A stretch of DNA of 64,000 nt from Agromyces mariniharenae (lineage in GTDB: Bacteria; Actinomycetota; Actinomycetes; Actinomycetales; Microbacteriaceae): assembly GCF_008122505.1 (NCBI RefSeq), contig NZ_VSSB01000002.1, positions 1,054,001-1,118,000 on the forward strand, in the 5' to 3' direction. Positions 7,308 through 16,310 of the stretch are shown in pieces (the first letter of the stretch is position 1; the number at the start of each line of letters is the position of its first letter). Position numbers and translations under genes: made by a program. Under the pieces are notes generated by a model that had not been told where the DNA came from, did no database searches, and saw nothing but the letters and a program-made list of their open reading frames with translations.

Positions 7308-10300
7308 TCACACCAGGCAGTTCGGGCCGAGCAGGCTCTTGAGCTCCCCGTAGAAGTCGGCCGTGACCTTCACGGGGTACGGCAGCTCGAAGACCCGGGC
7401 GGTGCGGCCCTTCACGAGCTTCAGCCGCACCTCGGTGTCGCCCGCGTGCCGGATGAGCACGTCGCCGAGCGCCGTGATCGTGTCGGTGGTGGCGCGCACG
7501 TCGGGCAGTGAGATCACCACCGGGCCGGACTCGTCGCCCTGGCCGAGCTCGGGCGAGAACACGCTGTAGGCGTGCAGGTTCATGCCGTCGTCGCGCAGGC
7601 TGACGCGACCTCGGACGACCACGATCGAGTCGCCGCGCAGCCCGGGCGCGAACTCCTGGTACGCCTTGCCCATGAACATCACGGTGATCTCGCCCGAGAA
7701 GTCCTCGACCTGGATCATGCCGTACTGGTTGCCGCTCTGGCGGGCGACCCGGTGCTGCACGCTCGTGACGAGGCCGGCGATCGTGACGGTGTCGCCGTCC
7801 TGCGTGGCATCCGACGACACCAGCTCGGTGATGGTGGTCGACGCGTGCTTCGCGAGCGGCGCCTCGAGCCCCGCGAGCGGGTGGTCGGAGACGTAGAGCC
7901 CGAGCATCTCGCGCTCGAACGCGAGCTTGTCGCGCTTGGCCCACTCGGGCCGGTCGGGCACGAGCGAGGGCGCGGCCTCCCGCTCGTGCTCCTCGAACAG
8001 GCTGTCGAAGTCGAACCCGACGTCGCCGACCTCCTCGGCGCGCTTCTCCTTCACGGCCGACTCGACGGCGCCCTCGTGGATCTCGACGAGCGCGCGGCGC
8101 GTGTGCCCGAGCGAGTCGAACGCGCCCGCCTTCACGAGCGACTCGACCGTGCGCTTGTTCGCGACCTGGATCGGCACCTTCTTCAGGAAGTCGTGGAAGG
8201 CCTCGAAACGGCCCTTCTCCTCCCGCGCGGCGCGGATCGCGTCGACCACGTTGAAGCCGACGTTGCGCACCGCCCCGAGCCCGAACCGGATGTCGTCGCC
8301 GACGGCCGCGAAGAACCCGATCGACTCGTTCACGTCGGGCGGCAGCACCTTGATGCCCATGCGTCGGCACTCGTTGAGGTAGAGCGCGAGCTTGTCGCGC
8401 GCGTCGCCGACGCTCGTGAGCAGGGCCGCCATGTACTCCGCCGGGTAGTGGGCCTTGAGGTACGCGGTCCAGTAGCTGAGCACGCCGTAGGCGGCCGAAT
8501 GCGCCTTGTTGAACGCGTAGTCGGAGAACGGCAGCAGGATGTCCCACAGGGTCTTCACCGCGGCATCCGAGTAGCCGTTGTCGTGCATGCCCTTCGAGAA
8601 GCCCTCGTACTGCTTGTCGAGCTCGGACTTCTTCTTCTTGCCCATCGCGCGGCGCAGGATGTCGGCCTGGCCGAGCGAGAACCCGGCGACGCGCTGGGCG
8701 ATCGCCATGACCTGCTCCTGGTAGATGATGAGGCCGTAGCTCGTGTCGAGGATGTCCTTCAGCGGCTCCTCGAGCTGCGCGTGGATGGGCGTGATCGGCT
8801 GCAGGCCGTTCTTGCGGAGCGCGTAGTTGATGTGCGAGTTCGCACCCATCGGGCCAGGACGGTAGAGCGCGATGACGGCGGAGATGTCCTCGAAGTTGTC
8901 GGGCTTCATCTGCCGCAGGAGCGAGCGCATGGGACCGCCGTCGAGCTGGAACACGCCGAGGGTGTCGCCCCGCGAGAGGAGCGCGTACGCCTCGGGATCG
9001 TCGAGCGCGAGGTCTTCGAGCACCGGGCGGAAGCCGCGGTTCGCCTCGATGTTGTCGAGGGCGTCGTCGATGATCGTGAGGTTGCGCAGCCCCAGGAAGT
9101 CCATCTTGATGAGCCCGAGGGACTCGCACGCCGGGTAGTCGAACTGCGTGACGATCTGGCCGTCCTGCTCCCGCTTCATGATCGGGATGATGTCGATGAG
9201 CGGGTCGCTCGACATGATGACGCCCGCGGCGTGCACGCCCCACTGGCGCTTGAGGTTCTCGAGGCCGAGCGCCGTGTCGAAGACCGTCTTCGCCTCGGCG
9301 TCCGTCTCGATGAGCGCGCGGATGTCGCCCGCCTCCTTGTAGCGGGGGTGCGCGGAGTCGACGATGCCCGAGAGCGGGATGTCCTTGCCCATGATGGCGG
9401 GCGGCATCGCCTTGGTGAGCTTCTCCCCCATGCCGAACGGGAACCCGAGCACCCGGCTCGAGTCCTTGAGGGCCTGCTTCGCCTTGATGGTGCCGTAGGT
9501 CACGATCTGCGCGACGCGCTCGTCGCCGTACTTCTCGGTGACGTACCGGATGACCTCGCCGCGCCGGCGCTCGTCGAAGTCCACGTCGAAGTCGGGCATG
9601 GACACGCGGTCGGGGTTGAGGAACCGCTCGAAGATGAGACCGTGCCGCAGCGGGTCGAGGTCGGTGATCCGCATCGCGTAGGCGGCCATGGAGCCGGCAC
9701 CCGAGCCGCGGCCGGGGCCCACTCGGATGCCGTTGTTCTTCGACCAGTTGATGAAGTCTGCGACGACGAGGAAGTAGCCCGGGAAGCCCATCTGCGAGAT
9801 GACGCCCACCTCGTAGTCGGCCTGCTTGCGCACCTCGTCGGGGATGCCGTTGGGGTACCGCACGTGGAGACCGCGCTCGACCTCCTTGACGAACCAGCTC
9901 TCCTCGCTCTCGCCCTCGGGCACGGGGAACCGCGGCATGTAGTTCGCGCTCGTGTTGAACTGCACGTTCGCGCGCTCGGCGATGAGGAGGGTGTTGTCGC
10001 AGGCCTCGGGGTGGTCGCGGAACAGGTGCCGCATCTCGGCCGCGGTCTTGAGGTAGAACTCGTCGGCGTCGAACTTGAAGCGGTTCGGGTCGTCGAGCGT
10101 CGAACCCGACTGCACGCAGAGCAGGGCAGCGTGGCTCTTCGCGTCGTGCGCGTGCGTGTAGTGCAGGTCGTTGGTGGCGACGAGCGGCAGGTCGAGCTGC
10201 TTCGCGAGGCGCAGCAGGTCGTCCATGACGCGCCGCTCGATGCCGAGCCCGTGGTCCATGATCTCGGCGTAGTAGTTCTCGGGTCCGAAGATGTCGCGGT

Positions 10301-10838
10301 ACTCGGATGCCGCCCTCACGGCCTCGTCGTACTGGCCGAGTCGCAGGCGCGTCTGCACCTCGCCGCTGGCGCAGCCGGTCGTGGCGATGAGTCCCGACGA
10401 GTACTGCTGGAGCAGTTCGCGGTCCATGCGGGGCTTGAAGTAGTAGCCCTCGATCGACGCGAGGCTCGAGAGCCGGAACAGGTTGTGCATGCCCTCGGTC
10501 GTCTCGGACAGGAGGGTCATGTGCGTGTACGCACCGGAGCCCGACACGTCGTCTTCGCCGCCGTTGCCCCATCGCACGCGGGTGCGGTCGCCGCGCGCCG
10601 TGCCTGGCGTGATGTACGCCTCGGTGCCGATGATGGGCTTGATGCCGGCGTCGGTCGCCTGCCGCCAGAAGTCGTAGGCGCCGAACACGTTGCCGTGGTC
10701 GGTGACCGCGACGGCGGGCATCTCCTGCTCCTGCGTCGCCTTGATGAGCTCCCCGACCCGAGCGGCGCCGTCGAGCATCGAGTACTCGGAGTGGACGTGC
10801 AGGTGGACGAAGGAATCGGCGGCCACGGGGCTCCTCAT
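7308..10838 (-). CDS. dnaE: DNA polymerase III alpha subunit (DnaE1 type)
   Basis: This is the 1176-residue replicative polymerase catalytic subunit. The N-terminal PHP domain has HLHVHSEYS (12-20), D23, VTDHGN (47-48), E73, H106, C156 and D224/H226. That set matches the metal-binding residues of M. tuberculosis DnaE1, whose PHP domain proofreads. The palm has VGPGRGSGAGS (373-383) and the catalytic aspartates of PDFDVDFDE (415-423). A C-terminal OB-fold follows (TVTIAGLVTSVQHR). An ImuC-type DnaE2 is less likely because it would normally sit beside imuA/imuB. TAGACT at 10873-10878 gives it a promoter separate from the dcw cluster. A GTG at 10826 is an alternative start. Confidence 0.97.
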   Translation of the reverse strand: MRSPVAADSFVHLHVHSEYSMLDGAARVGELIKATQEQEMPAVAVTDHGNVFGAYDFWRQATDAGIKPIIGTEAYITPGTARGDRTRVRWGNGGEDDVSGSGAYTHMTLLSETTEGMHNLFRLSSLASIEGYYFKPRMDRELLQQYSSGLIATTGCASGEVQTRLRLGQYDEAVRAASEYRDIFGPENYYAEIMDHGLGIERRVMDDLLRLAKQLDLPLVATNDLHYTHAHDAKSHAALLCVQSGSTLDDPNRFKFDADEFYLKTAAEMRHLFRDHPEACDNTLLIAERANVQFNTSANYMPRFPVPEGESEESWFVKEVERGLHVRYPNGIPDEVRKQADYEVGVISQMGFPGYFLVVADFINWSKNNGIRVGPGRGSGAGSMAAYAMRITDLDPLRHGLIFERFLNPDRVSMPDFDVDFDERRRGEVIRYVTEKYGDERVAQIVTYGTIKAKQALKDSSRVLGFPFGMGEKLTKAMPPAIMGKDIPLSGIVDSAHPRYKEAGDIRALIETDAEAKTVFDTALGLENLKRQWGVHAAGVIMSSDPLIDIIPIMKREQDGQIVTQFDYPACESLGLIKMDFLGLRNLTIIDDALDNIEANRGFRPVLEDLALDDPEAYALLSRGDTLGVFQLDGGPMRSLLRQMKPDNFEDISAVIALYRPGPMGANSHINYALRKNGLQPITPIHAQLEEPLKDILDTSYGLIIYQEQVMAIAQRVAGFSLGQADILRRAMGKKKKSELDKQYEGFSKGMHDNGYSDAAVKTLWDILLPFSDYAFNKAHSAAYGVLSYWTAYLKAHYPAEYMAALLTSVGDARDKLALYLNECRRMGIKVLPPDVNESIGFFAAVGDDIRFGLGAVRNVGFNVVDAIRAAREEKGRFEAFHDFLKKVPIQVANKRTVESLVKAGAFDSLGHTRRALVEIHEGAVESAVKEKRAEEVGDVGFDFDSLFEEHEREAAPSLVPDRPEWAKRDKLAFEREMLGLYVSDHPLAGLEAPLAKHASTTITELVSSDATQDGDTVTIAGLVTSVQHRVARQSGNQYGMIQVEDFSGEITVMFMGKAYQEFAPGLRGDSIVVVRGRVSLRDDGMNLHAYSVFSPELGQGDESGPVVISLPDVRATTDTITALGDVLIRHAGDTEVRLKLVKGRTARVFELPYPVKVTADFYGELKSLLGPNCLV

Positions 10839-10872
10839 CGAAGTACTGCTGGTGGATCTCGGGGGTGCTCCG

Positions 10873-10878
10873 AGTCTA
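10873..10878 (-). promoter_or_regulatory. -10 element (TAGACT) upstream of dnaE
   Basis: TAGACT reads on the minus strand 34 bases before the dnaE ATG, which would give a leader of about 28 nt containing GATGAGGAG-type purines. It shows that dnaE need not depend on read-through from lspA and the RluA-family gene 80 bases upstream. Confidence 0.45.
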
Positions 10879-10955
10879 CGGCGACCCGCCCACGTCGCGG
10901 CCGGCGCCGGGCGCGAGTCGCGCTGACGACGGCGGATCGGCCCGGACGGATCGAC

Positions 10956-11876
10956 TCAGTCGCCCCGCAGCACGTCGAGCGCGTGCGCGAGGTCGGCCGG
11001 GTACTCCGACTCGAACGTCGCCCAGCGCCCGGTGCCCGGATGCGTGAGCGACAGCTCCTTCGCGTGCAGCCACTGCCGGGTCAGGCCCAGCCGGGCCGAG
11101 AGCGTCGGGTCGGCGCCGTACATGGCGTCGCCGGCGCACGGATGCCGCTGGGCCGCCATGTGCACGCGGATCTGGTGCGTGCGCCCCGTCTCGAGGTGCA
11201 CCTCGAGCAGCGACGCGAACGGGAACGCCTCGATCGTCTCGTAGTGCGTCACCGCGTGCTTGCCGTCGGACGTGACGGCGAACTTCCACTCCGACCTCGG
11301 ATGCCGCCCGACCGGCGCGTCGATCGTGCCCGCGAGCGGGTCGGGATGCCCCTGCACGACCGTGTGGTAGATCTTCTCGACCTCGCGGTCGTGGAACTGG
11401 CGCTTCAGCTCGGTGTACGCGCGCTCGGACTTCGCGACGACCATGAGCCCGCTCGTGCCGGCGTCGAGCCGGTGCACCACCCCCTGGCGTTCGGGCGCGC
11501 CCGACGTGGAGATGCGGAAGCCGGCCGCCGCGAGGGCGCCGACCACGGTCGGCCCGTCCCAGCCGAGCGACGGATGCGCCGCGACCCCCGCGGGCTTGTC
11601 GACCACGACGAGGTCGTCGTCGTCGTGCACGATGCCGAGGTCGGGAACCGCCACCGGCACGACCTCGAGCGTGCGCGGCGGCTCCCAGCTCACCTCGAGC
11701 CAGGCGCCGGCGCGCAGCCGGTCGGACTTGTCGACCGCCGCACCGTCGAGCGCGGCTCCCCCGGCTGCCGCGATGTCGGCCGCCTGCGTGCGCGAGAAGC
11801 CGAGGAGCTTCGCGAGCCCCTGGTCGACGCGCACGCCGTCGAGCCCGTCGGGCACGGGGAACGAGCGATGCTCCAT
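10956..11876 (-). CDS. RluA-family pseudouridine synthase (RluD-like, with S4 domain)
   Basis: This 306-residue enzyme isomerises uridine to pseudouridine in RNA, most likely 23S rRNA if RluD-like. Residues 1-70 form an S4 RNA-binding domain ([26 protein letters not shown]). The catalytic motif [10 protein letters not shown] places the nucleophilic Asp at 138, and [14 protein letters not shown] follows later. It starts two bases after the lspA stop; lspA-rluD adjacency is widespread in bacteria and indicates co-transcription at the end of the dcw cluster. The exact target uridines cannot be deduced. Confidence 0.93.
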   Translation of the reverse strand: MEHRSFPVPDGLDGVRVDQGLAKLLGFSRTQAADIAAAGGAALDGAAVDKSDRLRAGAWLEVSWEPPRTLEVVPVAVPDLGIVHDDDDLVVVDKPAGVAAHPSLGWDGPTVVGALAAAGFRISTSGAPERQGVVHRLDAGTSGLMVVAKSERAYTELKRQFHDREVEKIYHTVVQGHPDPLAGTIDAPVGRHPRSEWKFAVTSDGKHAVTHYETIEAFPFASLLEVHLETGRTHQIRVHMAAQRHPCAGDAMYGADPTLSARLGLTRQWLHAKELSLTHPGTGRWATFESEYPADLAHALDVLRGD

Positions 11877-11878
11877 AC

Positions 11879-12562
11879 TCAGGACTCGGCGGCCAGCTGG
11901 GTGCCGGCGAGCGGGGTCTTCCCCTCGCCCGCGGCTGCGCCGTCGGCGCCGTCCGCCGTCGCCGCTCCGGGCGCGGGCGCGGCGGGACCACCGGTCGCCT
12001 CGGCGTCGCCCGCGGCCTCCGCGTCGCGCGCGGCATCCGATCGCTTCGACTCGCGGGTGCCGTCGAGGCCGACGCCGCGGATCGTGAGGATCATGAAGAG
12101 CACCATGCTCGACACGATGGCGATGTCGGCGACGTTGTAGATCGCCGGCAGCATCCACGGGGTCGAGATGAAGTCGATCACGTGGCCGAGGCCGAAGCTC
12201 GGTTCACGCAGGAGCCGGTCGGTGAGGTTGCCCAGCACGCCGCCGAGCAGGAGCCCGAAGACGAGCGCCCACGCGATGGAGTGGATGCGGCGTGCGAACC
12301 ACACGATGAACGTGATGACGCCGGCCGCGAGGATCGTGAAGATCCACGTCATGCCGCTGGCGAGCGAGAAGGCAGCACCGGGGTTGCGCACGAACTGCCA
12401 CTGCAGCACCGGACCCAGGACCTGGACGACCTCGCCCTCGGTGAGGTTCGTGACGACGAGGTACTTGCTCAGCTGGTCGAGGCCGTACACCGCGAGGGCG
12501 GCCCCGACCAGGATGAGGAGTGCTGCGGTGGTGCCGACCTTCGCGGCCCGCTCAGCCGCCAA
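11879..12562 (-). CDS. lspA: lipoprotein signal peptidase (signal peptidase II) with long C-terminal tail
   Basis: LspA cleaves signal peptides from diacylglyceryl-modified prolipoproteins in the membrane. Four transmembrane segments lie within residues 10-165, with the two catalytic aspartates in GNLTDR (Asp115) and YNVADIAI (Asp146). The start is a TTG that overlaps the end of divIVA by 11 bases, since no later start keeps the first membrane helix; its ribosome site is weak, so coupling to divIVA is likely. Residues 166-227 form an Ala/Gly/Pro-rich, low-complexity cytoplasmic tail absent from typical 160-170-residue LspA. Its coding sequence includes a GCGGCATCC word. Confidence 0.95.
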   Translation of the reverse strand: MAAERAAKVGTTAALLILVGAALAVYGLDQLSKYLVVTNLTEGEVVQVLGPVLQWQFVRNPGAAFSLASGMTWIFTILAAGVITFIVWFARRIHSIAWALVFGLLLGGVLGNLTDRLLREPSFGLGHVIDFISTPWMLPAIYNVADIAIVSSMVLFMILTIRGVGLDGTRESKRSDAARDAEAAGDAEATGGPAAPAPGAATADGADGAAAGEGKTPLAGTQLAAES

Positions 12563-13235
12563 AGCCCTGGAAGGTCGGAGCGGGGGTCTGCTCGGCGGAG
12601 ATGCCCGAGGAGAAGCCCTGGTTGCCCGAGACCTGCACCGGCGCGGCGGTGTCGAGCTCGCGCAGCTGGCCCTCGATGTAGCTCTTCAGCTTGGCGCGGT
12701 AGTCGCGCTCGAACACGCGAAGCTCGTCGACCCGCTTCTCGAGCGCCATGCGCTCCTGGTCGAGGATGCCCATCTGCTGGCGCTGCTTGGCCTCGGCCTC
12801 GGCGACGACGCGCGCGGCGGTGGCGTGGCCCTCGGCGATCAGCGCGTCGCGCTTCTCGATGCCCTCGCGCACGTGCTCCTCGTGGAGGCGGCGGGCGAGC
12901 TGCAGGAGGTTCGTCGTCGAGGTCTGCTCGTCGAGCTCGGACTGCGGCGCGGCGGGCGCCTGCGTCGGCACGGCGACGGTGGGCGGCGGGGCGGCCGGCT
13001 CGGTGTAGACCGCGGCGGGGGCCGGCGCAGCGGCGGCGGCGCCCTTCGACGCGTCCGCGGCACGGGCCTCGGCCGCGGCCAGGCGCTGGCGCAGCTCCTC
13101 GTTCTCGCCGTTCAGCCGTCGGAGCTCGACGACCACCTCGTCGAGGAAGTCATCGACTTCGTCCTGGTCGTAGCCCTCCCGGAACTTCGTCGCCTGGAAG
13201 CGCTTGTTGACCACATCTTCCGGAGTTAGCGCCAT
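12552..13235 (-). CDS. divIVA: polar growth and septum-site protein DivIVA/Wag31
   Basis: This coiled-coil protein binds negatively curved membrane at poles and septa and directs cell-wall growth. The 227-residue sequence has the conserved N-terminal lipid-binding domain (MALTPEDVVNKRFQATKFREGYDQDEVDDFLDEV begins it) and a first coiled coil. An Ala/Pro-rich linker (about 65-95) and a second long coiled coil (about 100-195) follow. The order sepF-yggT-divIVA-lspA is the usual actinobacterial one. A candidate promoter with TACCGT at 13285-13290 sits inside a small TGCTA/TAGCA inverted repeat upstream, so it may be transcribed independently of ftsZ. Confidence 0.96.
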   Translation of the reverse strand: MALTPEDVVNKRFQATKFREGYDQDEVDDFLDEVVVELRRLNGENEELRQRLAAAEARAADASKGAAAAAPAPAAVYTEPAAPPPTVAVPTQAPAAPQSELDEQTSTTNLLQLARRLHEEHVREGIEKRDALIAEGHATAARVVAEAEAKQRQQMGILDQERMALEKRVDELRVFERDYRAKLKSYIEGQLRELDTAAPVQVSGNQGFSSGISAEQTPAPTFQGFGG

Positions 13236-13279
13236 GGCTTCCCATCCCTCGAATCTGTCGGACCGTTTCGATCACGTTC

Positions 13280-13293
13280 TGCTAACGGTAGCA
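13280..13293 (-). promoter_or_regulatory. candidate divIVA promoter: inverted repeat around a TACCGT -10
   Basis: The sequence TGCTA-ACGG-TAGCA is a perfect five-base inverted repeat that covers TACCGT (minus strand). It is about 50 bases upstream of the divIVA ATG in the only sizeable gap between yggT and divIVA. The surrounding 30 bases are less GC-rich than the genes. No clear -35 is seen. Confidence 0.35.
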
Positions 13294-13352
13294 AAGGTCT
13301 CAGGAGGGCCGCAGTGCCGAACGTCACGGCGTGCCACCCTCGCAGGAGATCG

Positions 13353-13670
13353 TCAGCCGGATGCCGCGGCCCCGGCCGCCAGCCACGACACCACGGTCAT
13401 GGCGACGATGACGAGCAGCATGGCCAGGCTCCACCCGAGGTCGAGTGCGACCTGGCCGATGCGTATCGGCGGCACGAGCCGCCGGAAGAAGCGCACGGGC
13501 GGATCCGTGACGCTGTAGATCGCCTCGACGACGACGAGCCAGAACCCGCGCGGACGCCAGGTGCGGTTGAACGTGCGCACGAGATCGAGGACGAACCGCG
13601 CCCACATCACGAAGAAGTAGATGAGGAGCAGCGTGTAGAGGATGTTCCAGACGACTGCCAGTACGCCCAC
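13353..13670 (-). CDS. YggT family membrane protein
   Basis: This 105-residue protein has hydrophobic segments at about 4-30 and 75-100 joined by a basic cytoplasmic stretch with the family motif SVTDPPVRFFRRLVPPIRIG. YggT proteins sit next to sepF and divIVA across Gram-positive bacteria; their role (turgor or osmotic-shock tolerance, division) is not well defined. It starts at a GTG six bases after the sepF stop, so the two are co-translated. Confidence 0.9.
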   Translation of the reverse strand: MGVLAVVWNILYTLLLIYFFVMWARFVLDLVRTFNRTWRPRGFWLVVVEAIYSVTDPPVRFFRRLVPPIRIGQVALDLGWSLAMLLVIVAMTVVSWLAAGAAASG

Positions 13671-13676
13671 GGGCGC

Positions 13677-14159
13677 CTACGCGTGGGTGAAGAAGGACGC
13701 GTCGACGTCGCCGTCGGCCTCGCCCGCCTCGCCCGACACCACGACGTGGGCGGGCGACAGCAGGAACACCTTGCTCGTCACGCGCTCGATCTTGCCGTAG
13801 AGGCCCTGCGAAAGTCCACTCGCGAAGTCGATGAGGCGACGTGCGTCGCCGTCGGACATCTGCGAGAGGTTGATGATGACCGGTACTCCCTCTCGGAAGG
13901 ACTCGGCGATGACCTGCGCGTCACGGTACTGACGCGGGTGCACGGTGAGGATCTCGTTCATCTCCGCCTGCGGTGTGCTCTGGGGTGCCTGGTGCTTGCG
14001 AAGCGGCGTGACGGCCGCTCCGGTCTTGGGGGCGGGGGCTGGTGCCGCCGCGTGCACGATCGGTGCAGCGGGCGCCGGCGCGGCCTGGGGTGCCTCGTGC
14101 TCGAGCTCCTCATCGGCGAGTCCGAGGTAGACCATGGTCTTCTTGAGCGGGTTCGACAT
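13677..14159 (-). CDS. sepF: cell division protein SepF
   Basis: SepF is the membrane anchor and bundler of FtsZ in bacteria that lack FtsA, as Actinobacteria do. The 160-residue protein has an N-terminal membrane-binding helix ([18 protein letters not shown]), an Ala/Pro linker and the C-terminal FtsZ-binding fold (about 68-150). That fold includes [19 protein letters not shown] and [19 protein letters not shown]. It lies in the expected ftsZ-yggS-sepF-yggT order. GGAGG six bases before the ATG is a good ribosome site, and TAGCCT further upstream could give it its own promoter. Confidence 0.96.
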   Translation of the reverse strand: MSNPLKKTMVYLGLADEELEHEAPQAAPAPAAPIVHAAAPAPAPKTGAAVTPLRKHQAPQSTPQAEMNEILTVHPRQYRDAQVIAESFREGVPVIINLSQMSDGDARRLIDFASGLSQGLYGKIERVTSKVFLLSPAHVVVSGEAGEADGDVDASFFTHA

Positions 14160-14193
14160 CGCTGCCTCCGTCTTCGATCCGTCTCTTCCGAGG

Positions 14194-14865
14194 CTAACCG
14201 GCTTCCGGCCGATTGCCGGTGATTGCGGTGCCGATCCTCAGGTGTGTCGCACCCTCCAGGACGGCGTCGCGGAAATCGTGGGACATCCCCATGGACAGGT
14301 CGCCCGCGTCGGGTGCGATCCGCTGCACGCGCTCCGACAGGAGGCGCACGCGGGCGAACGCCGGGCGCGGCGGCTCGCCGAGGGGCGCGACCGCCATGAG
14401 CCCGCGCAGCCGGAGCCCCGGCGTCGCGAGGACGTGCTCGACGAGCGGGTCGAGGTCGTCGGGCTGCACTCCGCCCCGCTTCGGGTCGTCGGTCAGGTTG
14501 ACCTGCACGAAGCAGTCGACGGACGCCTCGTCCGAGCGCAGCGCGTCCACGAGCGACGCCCGGTCGATCGAGTGGATCGCCGTCGCGTAGGCGCGGACCT
14601 GTCGCGCCTTCTTGCCCTGGAGCTGCCCGACGAAGTGCCAGCGCAGGTCGAGATCGGCGAGCTGCGCCGCCTTCTGCTGCGCCTCCTGGTGCCGGTTCTC
14701 CCCGATGTCGTGCACGCCGAGGCGCACGAGTTCGCGGATCAGCGACACCGGCTGGAACTTCGTCACGACGACGGTCGTCACCTCGTGCGGGTTCCGGCCG
14801 GCGTCCCTCGCGGCATCCGCGATGCTGCCCTGCACCGAGGCGAGCCGGTCGGCGAGGTCGCTCAT
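14194..14865 (-). CDS. yggS: YggS-family pyridoxal-phosphate homeostasis protein
   Basis: This 223-residue single-domain TIM barrel binds PLP and buffers its level; no enzymatic reaction is established for the family. The PLP lysine is in VVVTKFQP (about residue 36). [28 protein letters not shown] and [26 protein letters not shown] are family signatures. It lies between ftsZ and sepF as in most Actinobacteria, 31 bases after ftsZ. The yfiH gene found here in Mycobacterium is missing. GGAG six bases before the ATG supports the start. Confidence 0.94.
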   Translation of the reverse strand: MSDLADRLASVQGSIADAARDAGRNPHEVTTVVVTKFQPVSLIRELVRLGVHDIGENRHQEAQQKAAQLADLDLRWHFVGQLQGKKARQVRAYATAIHSIDRASLVDALRSDEASVDCFVQVNLTDDPKRGGVQPDDLDPLVEHVLATPGLRLRGLMAVAPLGEPPRPAFARVRLLSERVQRIAPDAGDLSMGMSHDFRDAVLEGATHLRIGTAITGNRPEAG

Positions 14866-14896
14866 CGACGTCTCCGCACGACCGGTCCCTCGGGCA

Positions 14897-16123
14897 TCAC
14901 TTGAGGAAGTCGGGGATGTCGAGCTCGTCGTCGCCGTCGTCCTCGAACACGGGGTCCGAGACGATCTGGTCGGCCGCCGCGGTCGGCGCCTCGCCCCAGT
15001 TGGCGGTCTCGACGAGCTCGTCGATGTCGATCTCGCCGATCACGTCGGCGGCCTCGCCACCGAGCGACGACCCTCCGAGCGACGAACCGCCGAGCGCGGC
15101 TCCCCCGACCGCCGCGCCCACCGTGGCGGGCACGAAGCTCGTGCGCCTGGCCTCGACCGGCTGCTTCGCGTTCGGCTCGCCGCCGTCGAAGCCGGCGGCG
15201 ATGACCGTCACGCGCACCTCGTCGCCGAGCGTGTCGTCGATGACGGCGCCGAAGATGATGTTCGCCTCGGGGTGCACGGCCTCCTGGACGAGTCGCGCCG
15301 CGTCGTTGATCTCGAAGATGCCGAGGTTCGACCCGCCCTGGATCGAGAGGAGCACGCCGTGGGCGCCGTCGATCGACGCCTCGAGGAGTGGACTCGCGAC
15401 GGCGAGCTCCGCGGCCTTGATCGCCCGGTCGGCACCGCGCGACGATCCGATGCCCATGAGGGCGGAACCGGCGCCCTGCATGACGGACTTCACGTCGGCG
15501 AAGTCGAGGTTGATGAGGCCGGGCGTGGTGATGAGGTCGGTGATGCCCTGGACACCGGCGAGCAGCACCTGGTCGGCCGTGGCGAACGCCTCGAGCATCG
15601 AGATCCCGCGGTCGCTGATCTCGAGCAGGCGGTCGTTCGGCACGACGATGAGGGTGTCGACCTCTTCCTTCAGCCGCGCGACGCCCTGCTCGGCCTGCGT
15701 CTGGCGGCGCTTGCCCTCGAAGCCGAACGGCTTCGTCACGACGCCGATGGTGAGGGCTCCGATCGACTTCGCGATGCGCGCGACCACGGGAGCGCCGCCC
15801 GTGCCGGTGCCGCCGCCCTCGCCCGCGGTGACGAAGACCATGTCGGCGCCCGCGAGCGCCTCCTCGATCTCCTCCGCGTGGTCCTCGGCGGCGCGTCGTC
15901 CGACCTCGGGGTCGGCGCCGGCGCCGAGGCCCCGGGTGAGGTCCCGGCCGACGTCGAGCTTGACGTCCGCGTCCGACATGAGCAGGGCCTGCGCGTCGGT
16001 GTTGATCGCGATGAACTCGACCCCGCGCAGGCCGAGCTCGATCATGCGGTTGACGGCGTTGACACCGCCGCCGCCGATGCCGACGACCTTGATGACGGCG
16101 AGGTAGTTCTGGTTAGACGACAT
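14897..16123 (-). CDS. ftsZ: cell division protein FtsZ
   Basis: This is the tubulin-like GTPase that assembles the Z ring. The 408-residue protein has the nucleotide motif GGGTGTG (103-109), upstream [16 protein letters not shown], and a T7 loop around NLDFADVK. The C-terminal domain is followed by a short linker ending in [11 protein letters not shown], the conserved peptide that binds SepF and other partners. GGAGG seven bases before the ATG is one of the strongest ribosome sites here. The 187-base upstream region is the most AT-rich part of the cluster and should contain a dedicated promoter. Confidence 0.99.
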   Translation of the reverse strand: MSSNQNYLAVIKVVGIGGGGVNAVNRMIELGLRGVEFIAINTDAQALLMSDADVKLDVGRDLTRGLGAGADPEVGRRAAEDHAEEIEEALAGADMVFVTAGEGGGTGTGGAPVVARIAKSIGALTIGVVTKPFGFEGKRRQTQAEQGVARLKEEVDTLIVVPNDRLLEISDRGISMLEAFATADQVLLAGVQGITDLITTPGLINLDFADVKSVMQGAGSALMGIGSSRGADRAIKAAELAVASPLLEASIDGAHGVLLSIQGGSNLGIFEINDAARLVQEAVHPEANIIFGAVIDDTLGDEVRVTVIAAGFDGGEPNAKQPVEARRTSFVPATVGAAVGGAALGGSSLGGSSLGGEAADVIGEIDIDELVETANWGEAPTAAADQIVSDPVFEDDGDDELDIPDFLK

Positions 16124-16150
16124 GTCCGGCCCTCCGTGCGAACTCTGAAC

Positions 16151-16176
16151 CTTGAACCTCTAGTCGAAGGTTAAAG
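16151..16176 (-). promoter_or_regulatory. inverted repeat in the AT-rich ftsZ upstream region
   Basis: CTTGAACCT (16151-16159) and AGGTTAAAG (16168-16176) form nine-base arms with one mismatch around an eight-base spacer, 28 bases upstream of the ftsZ ATG. TCGAAGGT also occurs twice as a direct repeat, at 16164 and 16202. The segment from about 16140 to 16210 is markedly AT-rich for this genome. The spacing resembles operators of MerR-family regulators, and FtsR (encoded at 49085-49777) controls ftsZ in Corynebacterium; the link is inference. Confidence 0.4.
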
Positions 16177-16310
16177 TTTTGCTGAGTATGCAATTCCTGA
16201 TTCGAAGGTAGGTGCCGCTCGCACGCCGCTCGGCAATGACGCCCCGCGTGTCGCGAACCGCAGGCGCAGGACGCCTCGATCGTCGCCTGCGCCACCTCGA
16301 TCCGACCCGA

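Noticed and set aside
7572..12140. A 1522-codon open frame on the plus strand opposite dnaE, the RluA-family gene and lspA
   Set aside because: High GC with G/C third positions leaves antisense frames open. Its composition is Arg/Glu/Val/Asp-rich without motifs, and the minus strand holds well-defined genes throughout.
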